Positions 24,151-33,339 of a stretch of 53,660 nt of DNA are shown here, piece by piece. This stretch comes from an uncultured Lachnospiraceae bacterium. Lineage in GTDB: Bacteria; Bacillota; Clostridia; Lachnospirales; Lachnospiraceae. The stretch covers positions 1 to 53,660 of the forward strand of contig CAJTSL010000025.1 of NCBI GenBank assembly GCA_910578845.1, in the 5' to 3' direction. The translations under genes and the position numbers were made by a program. How positions within the stretch are numbered: position 1 is the first letter of the stretch; every line of letters begins with the position of its first letter. The notes beneath the pieces are model-generated. The model made no database searches. It worked only from the letters and a program-made list of their open reading frames with translations, and was not told the DNA's origin.

Positions 24151-26313
24151 ATGGAGAAACGAAGTGGCGGCTTTACATTGCCAGGAGAATCAGGTTATGA
24201 AGAACTAACCTTAAAGTTAGCAAAAAAATGGGGAGCGGATGTTATTCGTGACAGCGATGGTACTGAACTCTCAGAAGATATCATTCACGCAGGATATGGC
24301 ATTTATTCTACGCTCTGTATCATCCGCGACCACAATGAATGGGCCGCTAGGAACCTCGATAAACTACAGCAGACTTTCCTCTGCACATCACCTGTCACTG
24401 CCGTATCAGACGAAGGAGAGGCCCTGACAATCAATTTGATGGATGATTTCTTCACGGAACAATTCACCATCAACGACTGTCCCGCTTCTATGAAATATTG
24501 GCAAGTTTACGACAGGACTTCCAATACGCTGCTTCCCAATGATCATTGGGACTATCATAAGGAAAACGGAACCGTTACTATACATACCGTTACGCCTTGG
24601 CATAAATACACGGTAAGCTTCCTTGCCTATCGTATCTGGGAAGAGATCTCCATGTACAATCATACGACGAACCATTGGGATAAAGAACATCTGATGCAAA
24701 TTGACCCAAGGTACCCGGAGACCCGCGTATATTTAACAGAATGGCTGAGAAAATGGTGCCAGTCGCATCCCGACACCACGGTTGTCCGTTTTACTTCACT
24801 TTTCTATAACTTCGTCTGGATTTGGGGCTCACAGGAAGAATGCCGCTCTCTTTTTACAGACTGGGGCTCTTACGATTTCACGGTAAGCGAGCTTGCTCTG
24901 GACGAATTTGCCGAGCAATACGGCTATTCTCTGACTGCGGAAGATTTTATCAACCAAGGCAAACGGCATGTTACCCATATGCCGGGGGACGCTCATAAAG
25001 CGGACTGGATGCAATTTATCAACGATTTCGTCATTTCATTTGGCAAAGAGCTTGTCGATATCGTTCACGAATATGGCAAGAAAGCATATGTTTTCTATGA
25101 TGATAGCTGGGTAGGTTTAGAGCCATATAACGGAAGATTCCATGAATTTGGGTTTGATGGCCTGATTAAATGTGTTTTCTCCGGTTACGAAGCAAGGCTG
25201 TGCGCCGGCGTAGATGTGCCAGTGCATGAACTGAGGCTCCATCCTTACCTTTTCCCAGTGGGCCTTGGCGGCGCGCCCACTTTCATGGAGGGGGGAGACC
25301 CTACGACAGAAGCGAAGCGTTACTGGAACCATATCAGACGTGCGCTGCTCCGCTCACCGGTAGACCGGATTGGTCTTGGAGGTTATCTGCATCTAACTGA
25401 AAATTTCCCGGATTTCTGCGATTATATCGAACAGCTTACAGATGAATTCCATATGATCCAGGATTTCCACAAAGAAGGGGCACCTTACTGTATCCGGACT
25501 AAAGTAGCCGTGTTACATTCCTGGGGGGCGCTACGTTCCTGGACATTGTCAGGACATTTCCACGAGACTTACCAGCACGATTTAATCCATATCAATGAAG
25601 CGCTCGCCGGCCTTCCGGTAGAAGTCTCCTTCCTTTCTTTTGCCGATGTAAAAGCAGGCGCTTTAGAAGGAATCGACGTCGTCATCAATGCCGGTTATGC
25701 CGGAAGCGCATGGAGTGGGGGTAATGCCTGGAAAGACGATAAGCTGATAGAGATCCTGACCAAATGGGTATATCAGGGCGGCGTTTTCCTCGGTGTTAAC
25801 GAACCTTCGGCAGTAGCCGGTTATGATACCTATTTCAGAATGGCCCATGTACTGGGCATAGATGAAGACACGGGAGATAAAATATGCCATGGCAAATGGC
25901 TCTTTGACGCTGCCGACCCGGAAAACCTCGTACCGCAAGGCGCCTCTCTGATCGCTAAGCCAAACCGTTATCTTACGGATGGGAAAGCACATGTCATACT
26001 TGAAGAAGCAGGCGCTCCGTTGCTGACTGTCCACGGCTTCGGACATGGAAAAGGCATATATCTCTCCTCCTTCCAGTTTAACGATGCCAATACAAGGCTT
26101 CTCTATCAGCTTATCCGCTATGCCGGAGGAGAAGGCATCTCGGGTATGTACATGACGGACAACGCCTTTACCGAATGTGCCTATTATCCGGAAAGCGGGA
26201 AATTAGTCGTTATCAACAATAGCGAAGAGACCCAACAAGCCAAAATCGAAACAGCATCCGGCACACAGGAACTGACTTTAGATCCGTTTGCGACAGTATT
26301 CGTGAACCTATAA
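24151..26313 (+). CDS. GH112 phosphorylase, probably D-galactosyl-beta-1,4-L-rhamnose phosphorylase
   Basis: The 720-residue protein is full-length GH112: FTLPGESGYEELTLKLAKKWGADVIRDSDGTELS at the start, the TIM-barrel segment VRFTSLFYNFVWIWG, the acid-site region FYDDSWVGLEPYNGRFHEFGFDG (D317/318), and C-terminal beta domains ending LDPFATVFVNL. GH112 enzymes reversibly phosphorolyse beta-galactosides to galactose-1-phosphate. Characterised members act on galacto-N-biose/lacto-N-biose or on Gal-beta-1,4-Rha. The rhamnose-centred neighbourhood (RhaM, GH105, CE12) favours the galactosyl-rhamnose activity, matching RG-I side chains. DSWVGLEP here differs from DHWIGTEP, which I recall for LNB-type enzymes. 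No signal peptide. The ATG follows AGGAGGG. Confidence 0.9.
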   Translation: MEKRSGGFTLPGESGYEELTLKLAKKWGADVIRDSDGTELSEDIIHAGYGIYSTLCIIRDHNEWAARNLDKLQQTFLCTSPVTAVSDEGEALTINLMDDFFTEQFTINDCPASMKYWQVYDRTSNTLLPNDHWDYHKENGTVTIHTVTPWHKYTVSFLAYRIWEEISMYNHTTNHWDKEHLMQIDPRYPETRVYLTEWLRKWCQSHPDTTVVRFTSLFYNFVWIWGSQEECRSLFTDWGSYDFTVSELALDEFAEQYGYSLTAEDFINQGKRHVTHMPGDAHKADWMQFINDFVISFGKELVDIVHEYGKKAYVFYDDSWVGLEPYNGRFHEFGFDGLIKCVFSGYEARLCAGVDVPVHELRLHPYLFPVGLGGAPTFMEGGDPTTEAKRYWNHIRRALLRSPVDRIGLGGYLHLTENFPDFCDYIEQLTDEFHMIQDFHKEGAPYCIRTKVAVLHSWGALRSWTLSGHFHETYQHDLIHINEALAGLPVEVSFLSFADVKAGALEGIDVVINAGYAGSAWSGGNAWKDDKLIEILTKWVYQGGVFLGVNEPSAVAGYDTYFRMAHVLGIDEDTGDKICHGKWLFDAADPENLVPQGASLIAKPNRYLTDGKAHVILEEAGAPLLTVHGFGHGKGIYLSSFQFNDANTRLLYQLIRYAGGEGISGMYMTDNAFTECAYYPESGKLVVINNSEETQQAKIETASGTQELTLDPFATVFVNL

Positions 26314-26353
26314 CTTTTCGGCGCCATATTGCTTACGACGCTTTCTCACCTTT

Positions 26354-27331
26354 CTAATCTGTCAGTGTTTCAGGATACATCCAACCGGAATATTCCAGGA
26401 TGGATGTATTCTGTTCCTGCTTATCTGACTGAAGCATCCTGCGCCTGTATTCCCTGGGAGATTGCTGCATAATACGGTAGAAATATCTATTATAGCTGGA
26501 AACGGACTGGAATCCGACAGCTTCCGATATGCTTAGAATAGATTCCTCCGTACTACAAAGCAGGCTACAGGATTTCTGGATTCTCGTATTATTCACATAA
26601 TTTAGGGGCGAGATCCTCATTATGGAATTGAATATCCGCCTAAAGTGCGTTGGGCTCCAATGGCATAAATCAGCTAAAAATTCTATGTTAAACTGCCGCA
26701 TATAATTATTCTCAATATAATCTAACGCCGGTGCAATAGAAAGCGGATTGGCCGAATCGGAAAACCTGTTCCCCGAATCGTCCCCCCCCTCCTCGATCTC
26801 TTCTTGGTTTTGTATGCGATATATCTCTATATAGAGGGATAATAATAATCCTTTTGCCGAAAATTGGAATCCCGGCTTTTCTTCTTCCAATTCCTTAATA
26901 ATAACGGTCAGAAGCTGATATACCGTAGGATATTGCGTTTTATGGAGAAAATATTTAAAATTCTTGAAAAAGTAAGGCGCCAGATCATAATTCTTCCATG
27001 TCGAAGGCAATGAATGCCGGAAAAGCTCATTAGGATCTATAAAAATATAGGACCATTGGCTGGCTGCTCCTGGACTGCTGTATGTAGTATGTGGCACATT
27101 ACGGGGAATAATCGTGATGTCTCCTTCCCGGAATGAAAAGCGTTCCCCATATAATTCCAAATATCCATTCTCCGAATGGCAAATCCCTATTTCTAGACAA
27201 TTATGGAAATGCAGCCTCTCACTTGGGACATCCGAAATCTTCCAATGCTCACCAGTAAGCAACAATACCGGAAAATGCGGGGTAAGATAATAATTTCGGT
27301 ATTCAGTTATTGCATTTACAGGCTTCGACAT
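26354..27331 (-). CDS. AraC family transcriptional regulator (cupin plus two HTH)
   Basis: The 325-residue product has an N-terminal cupin sensor (LHFHNCLEIGICHSENGYLELYG, EGDITIIPRNVPHTTYS) and a C-terminal AraC HTH pair (FNIEFLADLCHWSPTHFRRIFN, ILSISEAVGFQSVSSYNRYFYRIMQQSPREYRR). It lies between the rhamnogalacturonan enzymes and the first ABC importer and is their likely activator. Its coding strand contains a run of eight G (26782-26789), which encodes the Gly-rich linker just before the HTH region. Slippage there would remove DNA binding. The GTG/ATG choice at the start is not strongly decided by a ribosome site. Confidence 0.9.
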   Translation of the reverse strand: MSKPVNAITEYRNYYLTPHFPVLLLTGEHWKISDVPSERLHFHNCLEIGICHSENGYLELYGERFSFREGDITIIPRNVPHTTYSSPGAASQWSYIFIDPNELFRHSLPSTWKNYDLAPYFFKNFKYFLHKTQYPTVYQLLTVIIKELEEEKPGFQFSAKGLLLSLYIEIYRIQNQEEIEEGGDDSGNRFSDSANPLSIAPALDYIENNYMRQFNIEFLADLCHWSPTHFRRIFNSIMRISPLNYVNNTRIQKSCSLLCSTEESILSISEAVGFQSVSSYNRYFYRIMQQSPREYRRRMLQSDKQEQNTSILEYSGWMYPETLTD

Positions 27332-27505
27332 ATCAATACCTCATTCTTGCTCAATTAATCCGCTTCCCTGGCTTAGCAGGACAAATATCTGGCTATTTCA
27401 GATGTTTTTTTATTGTAGACCTTTTGCATATTATAAACCTTTTACATGAAAATTGCTATGACAATTTTATGAAGCATATTTTATCCAAATACTCTCCTAG
27501 ACATG

Positions 27506-27538
27506 AAAAAACACCGCCACACCAATCGGTGCGGCGGC
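27506..27538 (-). terminator. Rho-independent terminator after solute-binding protein gene
   Basis: The minus strand forms GCCGCCGCACC-GATT-GGTGTGGCGGT (G-U pairs allowed) followed by six T. It lies about 60 bases past the solute-binding protein stop and ends the ABC operon. The rest of the 27332-27599 gap is A/T-rich with no visible gene. Confidence 0.88.
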
Positions 27539-27599
27539 ACTCTGTTACATTTTACTTATTAGAAGCTTCCTATTATGAAGCAACTATTGTCAGCCAATA

Positions 27600-29372
27600 T
27601 TACTGTAATTTAGTTGTATTGCCATTTGTGAAAGCTTCCATTCTCTCATCAGCGATTTCCTGGAAACCTGCATCCAGATATTTCTGGGTCAGCTCTTCAT
27701 ATTTTGCTTCGAATTCATCCGGCTTGCACATTGTCAATGTATCATAATACTCTGTCCAAAGTGATGCAAGTGTTCCTGAATATTCAGAAACGGATTCCAA
27801 AGCTACTGCGAAGATAGCATCTGTACAAGCATAATCTGTTGTAGAAATCTCAAGACGTTTGTTGTAGAAATCAATAACATCCTGTGTGAAGTCCTGCGGA
27901 AGGCCTGTAGGCGTTGTTGCTGCGATGATCTCTTCGATCGTACCGGCATTTCTGCTCTCGATTGTTACACACCAGTAGTCTTTGCTGTTGTTAAAGCCCT
28001 GTGTATAATCGCCTGAGTAATCCGCTACAGATACCGGAAGGCCATTCTCTACGTTGTAGTTCTCGCCTTCGATACCCCACTGCATCGTGAAGAGGTTCTC
28101 TTCCTGTGTCATCCATTCCATGTACATCCATGCTGCTTTCAGCTCCTCTGGTGTAGCAGAAGATGAGAAGCAGATAATCATACCAAACGGGTTATCTGTA
28201 CGGTATCCATAGGAACCGGCATATTCTGCATCTGCAGGAATAATTGCCAGCTCTGCATCCGGGTTGTTCTCATAGAAGGAATTGAGGAAATCCATATTAG
28301 CAGAGATATATTGGCTGTAGTTGAATGCTTTACCGTTGATGAAGTTTGCTTTCCATGTTTCATCATCAGTGATATAGTATTCAGGATTTGTGATGCCTAA
28401 GTTGTACAGCTCGTTAGCAGCCTGTAAATACTTCTTGGTAGGTTCCCAGTTCATCGGTACAACGTTGTAATCGCCATACATTACCCATTCTTCTTCGTTC
28501 AGAGGATAGGTCCTGAAGCCATAGTTCTGGGTATCTGCGCCAACTGCTACCATCTTGTTTGCTACAAGCGGGCTACCCGGATATTCGCAAAGGCCGGCTT
28601 CTTTAATCTTGGTCAGAGCGTCTACCAGATCATCATAGGTCTTCGGCACTTCGTTATAACCAACTTCTTTCAACCAGTCAAGACGTACAAAGTTCTGGTA
28701 TGTATAAGTTGTGTTGTAATACGGTCTTTCAGCCAGTGCAAAATAGGTTTCACCGCCCATCTGCGTATAAGGAATCTGGTTAAGATCTTCCATTCTCTGA
28801 TAATAAGTAGGCGCAACCTGTGCGAACTCATTTAAATCATAAGTGGTCAGATACCCATCATTTGCCCACTGTGCAACCTTCGGATAATCATATTCCATCA
28901 GGATTGTCGGCAGATCATCTGCTGCTGCAAGGAGCGCATAATCCGTCATAACATCAGTTCTTGTGATCGGCACATACTGTACAGTAATATTGTACTTGTC
29001 ACCAAAATTCTCCTGAACCCACTTTGTCCAATAGTTGTCATCAACAGTCGGCACGCCTTCCACGCCTCTGTCATATACAGCTACTTTCAAAGTTACATTG
29101 TCAGCAAAAGGCTCCCATCCATCAACACCTGCTGTTCCACTTGCTTCCGTGTCCGCAGGAGCTTCTGTCTGCTCGGTGCTAGTATCTGCTTCTGCACTCT
29201 TGTCATCTGTTGCCGTGTTATCTGTTGTTGCTGTGTTGTCTGTTGTTGTCTGTGTATCTGCGGAATCTGTAGTGCTGCTAGAACCGCTATCGCCACAACC
29301 GCTGAGCATTCCCATTAACATGGTTCCTGTCAACGCAAACGCCAACACTTTTCGAAGAACGTTCTTCTTCAT
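27600..29372 (-). CDS. Extracellular sugar-binding lipoprotein of ABC importer 1
   Basis: The 590-residue product starts with a lipoprotein signal (KKNVLRKVLAFALTGTMLMG, lipobox LSGC) and a Thr/Asp-rich linker of about 50 residues. The rest matches large LplA/YtcQ-type extracellular solute-binding proteins (NWEPTKKYLQAANELYNLG, AAWMYMEWMTQEENLFTMQWGIEG, close to the end). It would capture oligosaccharides at the cell surface for the two permeases encoded upstream. The B. subtilis YtcQ-YteP-YtcP rhamnogalacturonan importer has the same composition, and the rhamnogalacturonan enzymes are adjacent, so an RG-derived oligosaccharide is the likely ligand. The ATG follows AAAGGAGGA. Confidence 0.9.
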   Translation of the reverse strand: MKKNVLRKVLAFALTGTMLMGMLSGCGDSGSSSTTDSADTQTTTDNTATTDNTATDDKSAEADTSTEQTEAPADTEASGTAGVDGWEPFADNVTLKVAVYDRGVEGVPTVDDNYWTKWVQENFGDKYNITVQYVPITRTDVMTDYALLAAADDLPTILMEYDYPKVAQWANDGYLTTYDLNEFAQVAPTYYQRMEDLNQIPYTQMGGETYFALAERPYYNTTYTYQNFVRLDWLKEVGYNEVPKTYDDLVDALTKIKEAGLCEYPGSPLVANKMVAVGADTQNYGFRTYPLNEEEWVMYGDYNVVPMNWEPTKKYLQAANELYNLGITNPEYYITDDETWKANFINGKAFNYSQYISANMDFLNSFYENNPDAELAIIPADAEYAGSYGYRTDNPFGMIICFSSSATPEELKAAWMYMEWMTQEENLFTMQWGIEGENYNVENGLPVSVADYSGDYTQGFNNSKDYWCVTIESRNAGTIEEIIAATTPTGLPQDFTQDVIDFYNKRLEISTTDYACTDAIFAVALESVSEYSGTLASLWTEYYDTLTMCKPDEFEAKYEELTQKYLDAGFQEIADERMEAFTNGNTTKLQ

Positions 29373-29502
29373 AATAAATCCTCCTTTTCAAAATATAATT
29401 TGATCTATAGTGCAACCGCCTGATGCGGAAGACTACCATAACTGCTATCGCCTCTCAGCCTGTGCCTATAAATGCCGCCCAGACCTACAGTTAAAATCTG
29501 TT

Positions 29503-30426
29503 TTAACCTTTGACCGCACCTACCATCGCTCCCTTTACAAAGTACTTCTGTAAGAACGGATAGATGATGATGATCGGTATCGTAACGAACATAATAGATG
29601 CTGCCTGAAGCACTTCCGGCGTGCTCGTAACGGCGGCTGCTTCCGAAAGCGTGGTTGTCTGTGCTTCCGTTGCAGATGCAACCATCTGGTATAACTTGTA
29701 CTGTACCATTTTCAAAGAATCGCTTCTGATATAGTACTGGTTATCTGCATATGCATTCCAACGCCCAACCGCATAGAACAGCGACAACGTTGCGATAATC
29801 GGTTTCGATAACGGCAATACGATATGCCATAAAATCTGTAAATTCGATGCCCCGTCAAGAAAGGCCGATTCTTCTAAGCTGTCCGGTATCGTGGACTGCA
29901 AATATGTCTTCATAATCAACATATTATATGGCGAATAAATCAAAGGCCAAATCAGTACCCACATATTATCCAGAAGGTTCATATCCTTATACAATAGATA
30001 GGACGGTATCAAGCCTGCCGTAAAATACATAGGAACCATCAAAAGGAAGGTGAATACTTTCTTGCCTTTCAGTCTTTTCTTAGATAAAGGATATGCCGCA
30101 CAGGTACAGGCAATCATGCCTAATGCGGTAAATATTGCTGTTACGATGACGCTGTATCCCATTGCACGAACCATTGATCCGTCTTTGAACAAGGATACAT
30201 AGGCATCAAATGTAATATCTTTTGGTATCAGATATACCTGTTTCGCCAACACCGCGTTATTACTCGATATTGATTTCGCAGCCAGATAGATAAAAGGCAG
30301 GACACAGGTAAGGCATAACAGCGTCAGCACGATCATGATCAGTACATCGCTGGCACGGAATTTATTGATTGCCCGACTGCCATCGGGTGTTACTTCTTCA
30401 GTATTGATCTCTTTATTCTTAGCCAT
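29503..30426 (-). CDS. Sugar ABC transporter permease (LplC/YtcP type)
   Basis: The 307-residue membrane protein has six predicted helices (SDVLIMIVLTLLCLTCVLPF first) and the cytoplasmic EAA loop (LEESAFLDGASNLQILWHIVLPLSKP). It ends in the typical FLQKYFVKGAMVGAVKG tail of carbohydrate-uptake-1 permeases. It pairs with the permease encoded 12 bases upstream. I placed the start at the ATG at 30426 because AAGGAGGG is directly adjacent to the earlier ATG. No ATPase gene is present, so a shared MsmX-type ATPase elsewhere must power it. Confidence 0.92.
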   Translation of the reverse strand: MAKNKEINTEEVTPDGSRAINKFRASDVLIMIVLTLLCLTCVLPFIYLAAKSISSNNAVLAKQVYLIPKDITFDAYVSLFKDGSMVRAMGYSVIVTAIFTALGMIACTCAAYPLSKKRLKGKKVFTFLLMVPMYFTAGLIPSYLLYKDMNLLDNMWVLIWPLIYSPYNMLIMKTYLQSTIPDSLEESAFLDGASNLQILWHIVLPLSKPIIATLSLFYAVGRWNAYADNQYYIRSDSLKMVQYKLYQMVASATEAQTTTLSEAAAVTSTPEVLQAASIMFVTIPIIIIYPFLQKYFVKGAMVGAVKG

Positions 30427-30438
30427 CTCCATCCCTCC

Positions 30439-31383
30439 TTATAACAAGCCTTCTTCGCCAAGCATCTTAGCGAACTTATCTGCTAAAAGCACCAATATAA
30501 CGCCGATCACGGACTGGAAAAGACCTACCGCAGTTGCCATTGAGAACTGCAAGTTGCCAAGACCCTTTTCATATATGTAAATCGCAAGCTGGTACTGGAA
30601 GTCCCTGACCTGTGAATTCCCAAAAACAGCCAATCGCTCGTAGTTACTGTTCATGACACGTCCTAAGTTGATGATGAGAAGCGTGATGATCGTCGGCTTG
30701 ATGCCCGGAAGGGTAATATGCCACATCCGCTTCCACCTGCCGGCGCCATCTATCATCGCCGCTTCATAAAGCTCTCCGCTGATACTGGTAATACCGGCAA
30801 GATACATGATCGTCCCCCATCCCATCGTCTGCCAGACGCCGACGAGCAAGTAGGTCACTGCCCAATGCCATTTCTCTGTGATGAAAGGAACGGATTCCCC
30901 TCCCATATTGGTGATCAGAATATTAATCAATCCACTGCTCGGCCTAAAAAGCTGATATGCAACACTACCAATGATCGCCCATGACAGGAAGTGTGGCAAA
31001 TAAAGAACCGTCTGAGATACTTTCTTGAACTTCGGATAGCGTAGCTCATTGAGCAACAATGCTAAGAAAATCGGTATCGGCGTACCTACGATCAAGTCTA
31101 GGAAATTGAAAACAAGGGAGTTTCTCAGAGCGCGCAAAAAATCTGCATCCTTAAAAATTTTCCTGAAGATATCCAGGCCTACCCATTCACTGCCTGCATA
31201 GCCTTTGGCAGGCTTATAGTTCATAAATACCATCCGCAGCCCCGGGTACGCAGCATAACTAAAAAGAAATACCAACGCCAGAGGCACTAACAACAACAGA
31301 TAAAGCTGCCAATCACGCTTAAAAGCGTTTTTCCATGTAGTCTTTACCTTTACAGCAGGTTCAGACGTTTTGCTTTTCGCCAT
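30439..31383 (-). CDS. Sugar ABC transporter permease (LplB/YteP type)
   Basis: The 314-residue product from the ATG at 31383 (MAKSKTSEP) has a basic N-terminus, six predicted membrane helices (WQLYLLLLVPLALVFLFSY first), the EAA loop (LYEAAMIDGAGRWKRMWHITLPGIKPT) and the C-terminal ADKFAKMLGEEGLL typical of LplB/YteP permeases. The start was chosen over 31410 for the AGGGAGGA site. It is the first gene of the ABC operon permease-permease-binding protein. Confidence 0.92.
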   Translation of the reverse strand: MAKSKTSEPAVKVKTTWKNAFKRDWQLYLLLLVPLALVFLFSYAAYPGLRMVFMNYKPAKGYAGSEWVGLDIFRKIFKDADFLRALRNSLVFNFLDLIVGTPIPIFLALLLNELRYPKFKKVSQTVLYLPHFLSWAIIGSVAYQLFRPSSGLINILITNMGGESVPFITEKWHWAVTYLLVGVWQTMGWGTIMYLAGITSISGELYEAAMIDGAGRWKRMWHITLPGIKPTIITLLIINLGRVMNSNYERLAVFGNSQVRDFQYQLAIYIYEKGLGNLQFSMATAVGLFQSVIGVILVLLADKFAKMLGEEGLL

Positions 31384-31638
31384 AAAATCATCCTCCCTAT
31401 CACATTCCATAGCATTTTTTGTTAATATTGTACATTTCTCTGCTACTCACATCTTCATTATAGGATAATATGACAACTCATTCTAAGCAATATGCTTCGC
31501 AAACTATGCAAAAACGACCATTTACCCTGCTATTTTTTCCCATGTTAAAATAAATTCTAAATTACTTGAGAAAGCATCTGAATATCATGTTGTAACCAGT
31601 TTCAAAGAACCTTTTTCTCTGGGAATGAAACAGTTTTA

Positions 31639-31652
31639 CAAACATTTGTTCG
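31639..31652. promoter_or_regulatory. LexA (SOS) box upstream of umuC-yolD
   Basis: CAAACATTTGTTCG matches the Firmicutes LexA consensus CGAAC-N4-GTTCG with one mismatch in the conserved half sites. A TATAAT lies downstream at 31685-31690. The 31384-31733 gap otherwise holds a TATAAT for the divergent ABC operon (minus strand, 31462-31457) and no gene. Confidence 0.75.
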
Positions 31653-31733
31653 AAAACAGGGTAGGCAAATAGACATTGACGTGGTATAATAAGCACAGGC
31701 TCAGCCACGATTGACCAGAAAGGAGCAGATCGC

Positions 31734-33005
31734 ATGAAAGAGCGCCTCTATCTATGCATTGATTTAAAATCCTTCTATGCCTCCGTTGAATGTGCTAAGC
31801 GCGGATTGGATGCCATGACCACAAATCTTGTCGTTGCGGACATGTCACGGACAGAGAAAACTATTTGTCTTGCCATCACGCCTGCTATGAAAGCGCTCGG
31901 CGTAAAGAACCGGTGCCGGATCTTCGAGATACCGCCTCATATCAAATATATTGCCGCTACGCCGCGCATGCAGCTCTATATTGATTATGCCGCCGAAATA
32001 TACAGCATTTATCTTAAATATGTGTCGAAAGACGATATCCACGTCTATTCCATTGACGAAGCCTTCATGGACGTGACGGACTATCTTGCATTATATGGCC
32101 TTTCCGCAAGAGAGCTCGGGGTGAAGATCATCTCGGAGATCTATGATACCTTACAGATTCATGCGACTTGCGGCATTGGCACAAATCTATATCTGGCAAA
32201 AGTCGCATTAGATATCACTGCCAAGCACGCTCCGGATTTTATCGGAGAGCTTACGCCAGAATCTTATCAGCAAACGCTCTGGACGCACAAGCCGCTGACC
32301 GATTTCTGGCGCATTGGCGCAGGAACAGCGAAGAAATTAGCCTCTTATGGCATTTTCACAATGGAAGATATCGCCAAGGCAGACGAAGATTTTCTATATC
32401 ACCTTTTCGGCATTGACGCTGAACTGCTGATCGACCATGCCTATGGGCAGGAACCGGTTACCATAGCTGACATCAAAACGTATAAGCCTGGCTTCAACTG
32501 CTTATCCAGCGGCCAAGTGCTTTCTTGCGATTACCATTTTGAGGACGGCAAGCTAATCGTCAAAGAAATGATGGATTTGCTCTGCCTAGAGTTAGTAGAG
32601 AAGCATCTTGTCACATCCTCGCTTTCCCTATATGTCGGTTATGCCAACCGGCTGCATGTGCCCTCATCGCACGGGCAAACCGCTCTTGACGATGCTACCA
32701 ACGCGGATCTTTTGTTAATACCAGCCATTACAGCCCTCTATGAAAAAATCGTCAAACCGCAATTTCCTATTAAGAGGGTCAACATCAGTTGTAACAACGT
32801 CAAACCAGAAGAATACCACCAATACCACTTTTTTACGGACGCTGCTGAACTAGAGAAAAACCGGAAAATGCAGGAAGCCGTTATAAACATTAAACAGAAG
32901 TTCGGGAAAAATGCCATCTTAAAAGGCATGAACCTGGAAGAACATGCAACCACCAGAGAGAGAAATATGCAGATAGGAGGACACCGCAGTGGCGAAAAGG
33001 CCTGA
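31734..33005 (+). CDS. Y-family DNA polymerase (UmuC/DinB-like)
   Basis: The 423-residue protein has the Y-family fingers/palm motifs: LCIDLKSFYASVEC with D10, the catalytic YSIDEAFMDVTDY with D108-E109, and TCGIGTNLYLAKVALDI, followed by the helix-hairpin region (DFWRIGAGTAKKLASYGIFTMEDI) and little-finger domain. It performs error-prone translesion synthesis under SOS control. A LexA box lies about 80 bases upstream. The start ATG follows AAAGGAG. The 3' end overlaps the yolD-like gene by 17 bases, the common umuC-yolD arrangement of Firmicutes. Confidence 0.94.
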   Translation: MKERLYLCIDLKSFYASVECAKRGLDAMTTNLVVADMSRTEKTICLAITPAMKALGVKNRCRIFEIPPHIKYIAATPRMQLYIDYAAEIYSIYLKYVSKDDIHVYSIDEAFMDVTDYLALYGLSARELGVKIISEIYDTLQIHATCGIGTNLYLAKVALDITAKHAPDFIGELTPESYQQTLWTHKPLTDFWRIGAGTAKKLASYGIFTMEDIAKADEDFLYHLFGIDAELLIDHAYGQEPVTIADIKTYKPGFNCLSSGQVLSCDYHFEDGKLIVKEMMDLLCLELVEKHLVTSSLSLYVGYANRLHVPSSHGQTALDDATNADLLLIPAITALYEKIVKPQFPIKRVNISCNNVKPEEYHQYHFFTDAAELEKNRKMQEAVINIKQKFGKNAILKGMNLEEHATTRERNMQIGGHRSGEKA

Positions 33006-33318
33006 TCACAAAATGCCCATAGCAGACAGAGCGAAACAATTCATGCCCTTTGCCGCCCTCAAAGGTCTCCCTGAGGCGCTCGCTGCTAAAGAGAAAATCA
33101 CCGTCCCCAAAATAGAATTATCCCCGGAAATGGCGGAAGAGCTGAACCGGAAAATGTACGGTTTAAGGCCTGGGCAAATGGCTGCCATTGTGCATTTTAG
33201 CAACGGTGAATATATCAAAACATCCGGCATGGTCTCCCGAATTGACAAAACCAGCCGGATATTACAGATTGTAAATACGAAAATAGCCTTCGATGATATT
33301 CTCGATATTGAGGCTTAG
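32989..33318 (+). CDS. YolD-like protein
   Basis: The 109-residue protein matches the YolD-like family: basic start, ADRAKQFMPFAALKGLPEAL, EELNRKMYGLRPGQMAAIVHFSNGEYIKTSGMV, SRILQIVNTKIAFDDILDI. YolD-like proteins accompany UmuC-type polymerases and are thought to act as UmuD-like partners, although this is not well proven. The start is a GTG at 32989, eight bases behind AGGAGG, within the end of the polymerase gene, so translation is coupled. Confidence 0.88.
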   Translation: MAKRPDHKMPIADRAKQFMPFAALKGLPEALAAKEKITVPKIELSPEMAEELNRKMYGLRPGQMAAIVHFSNGEYIKTSGMVSRIDKTSRILQIVNTKIAFDDILDIEA

Positions 33319-33339
33319 GATCAACGCGAAAAGAACATA

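Noticed and set aside
29150..29270. Low-complexity Thr/Asp repeats at the N-terminus of the importer 1 binding protein as a functional tandem repeat
   Set aside because: This is the usual flexible linker after the lipobox; the second binding protein has a similar linker with a different sequence.
31676..31690. TTGACG next to TATAAT as a -35/-10 pair for umuC
   Set aside because: The two hexamers are only 3 bases apart, so they cannot form one promoter; only the TATAAT was kept.
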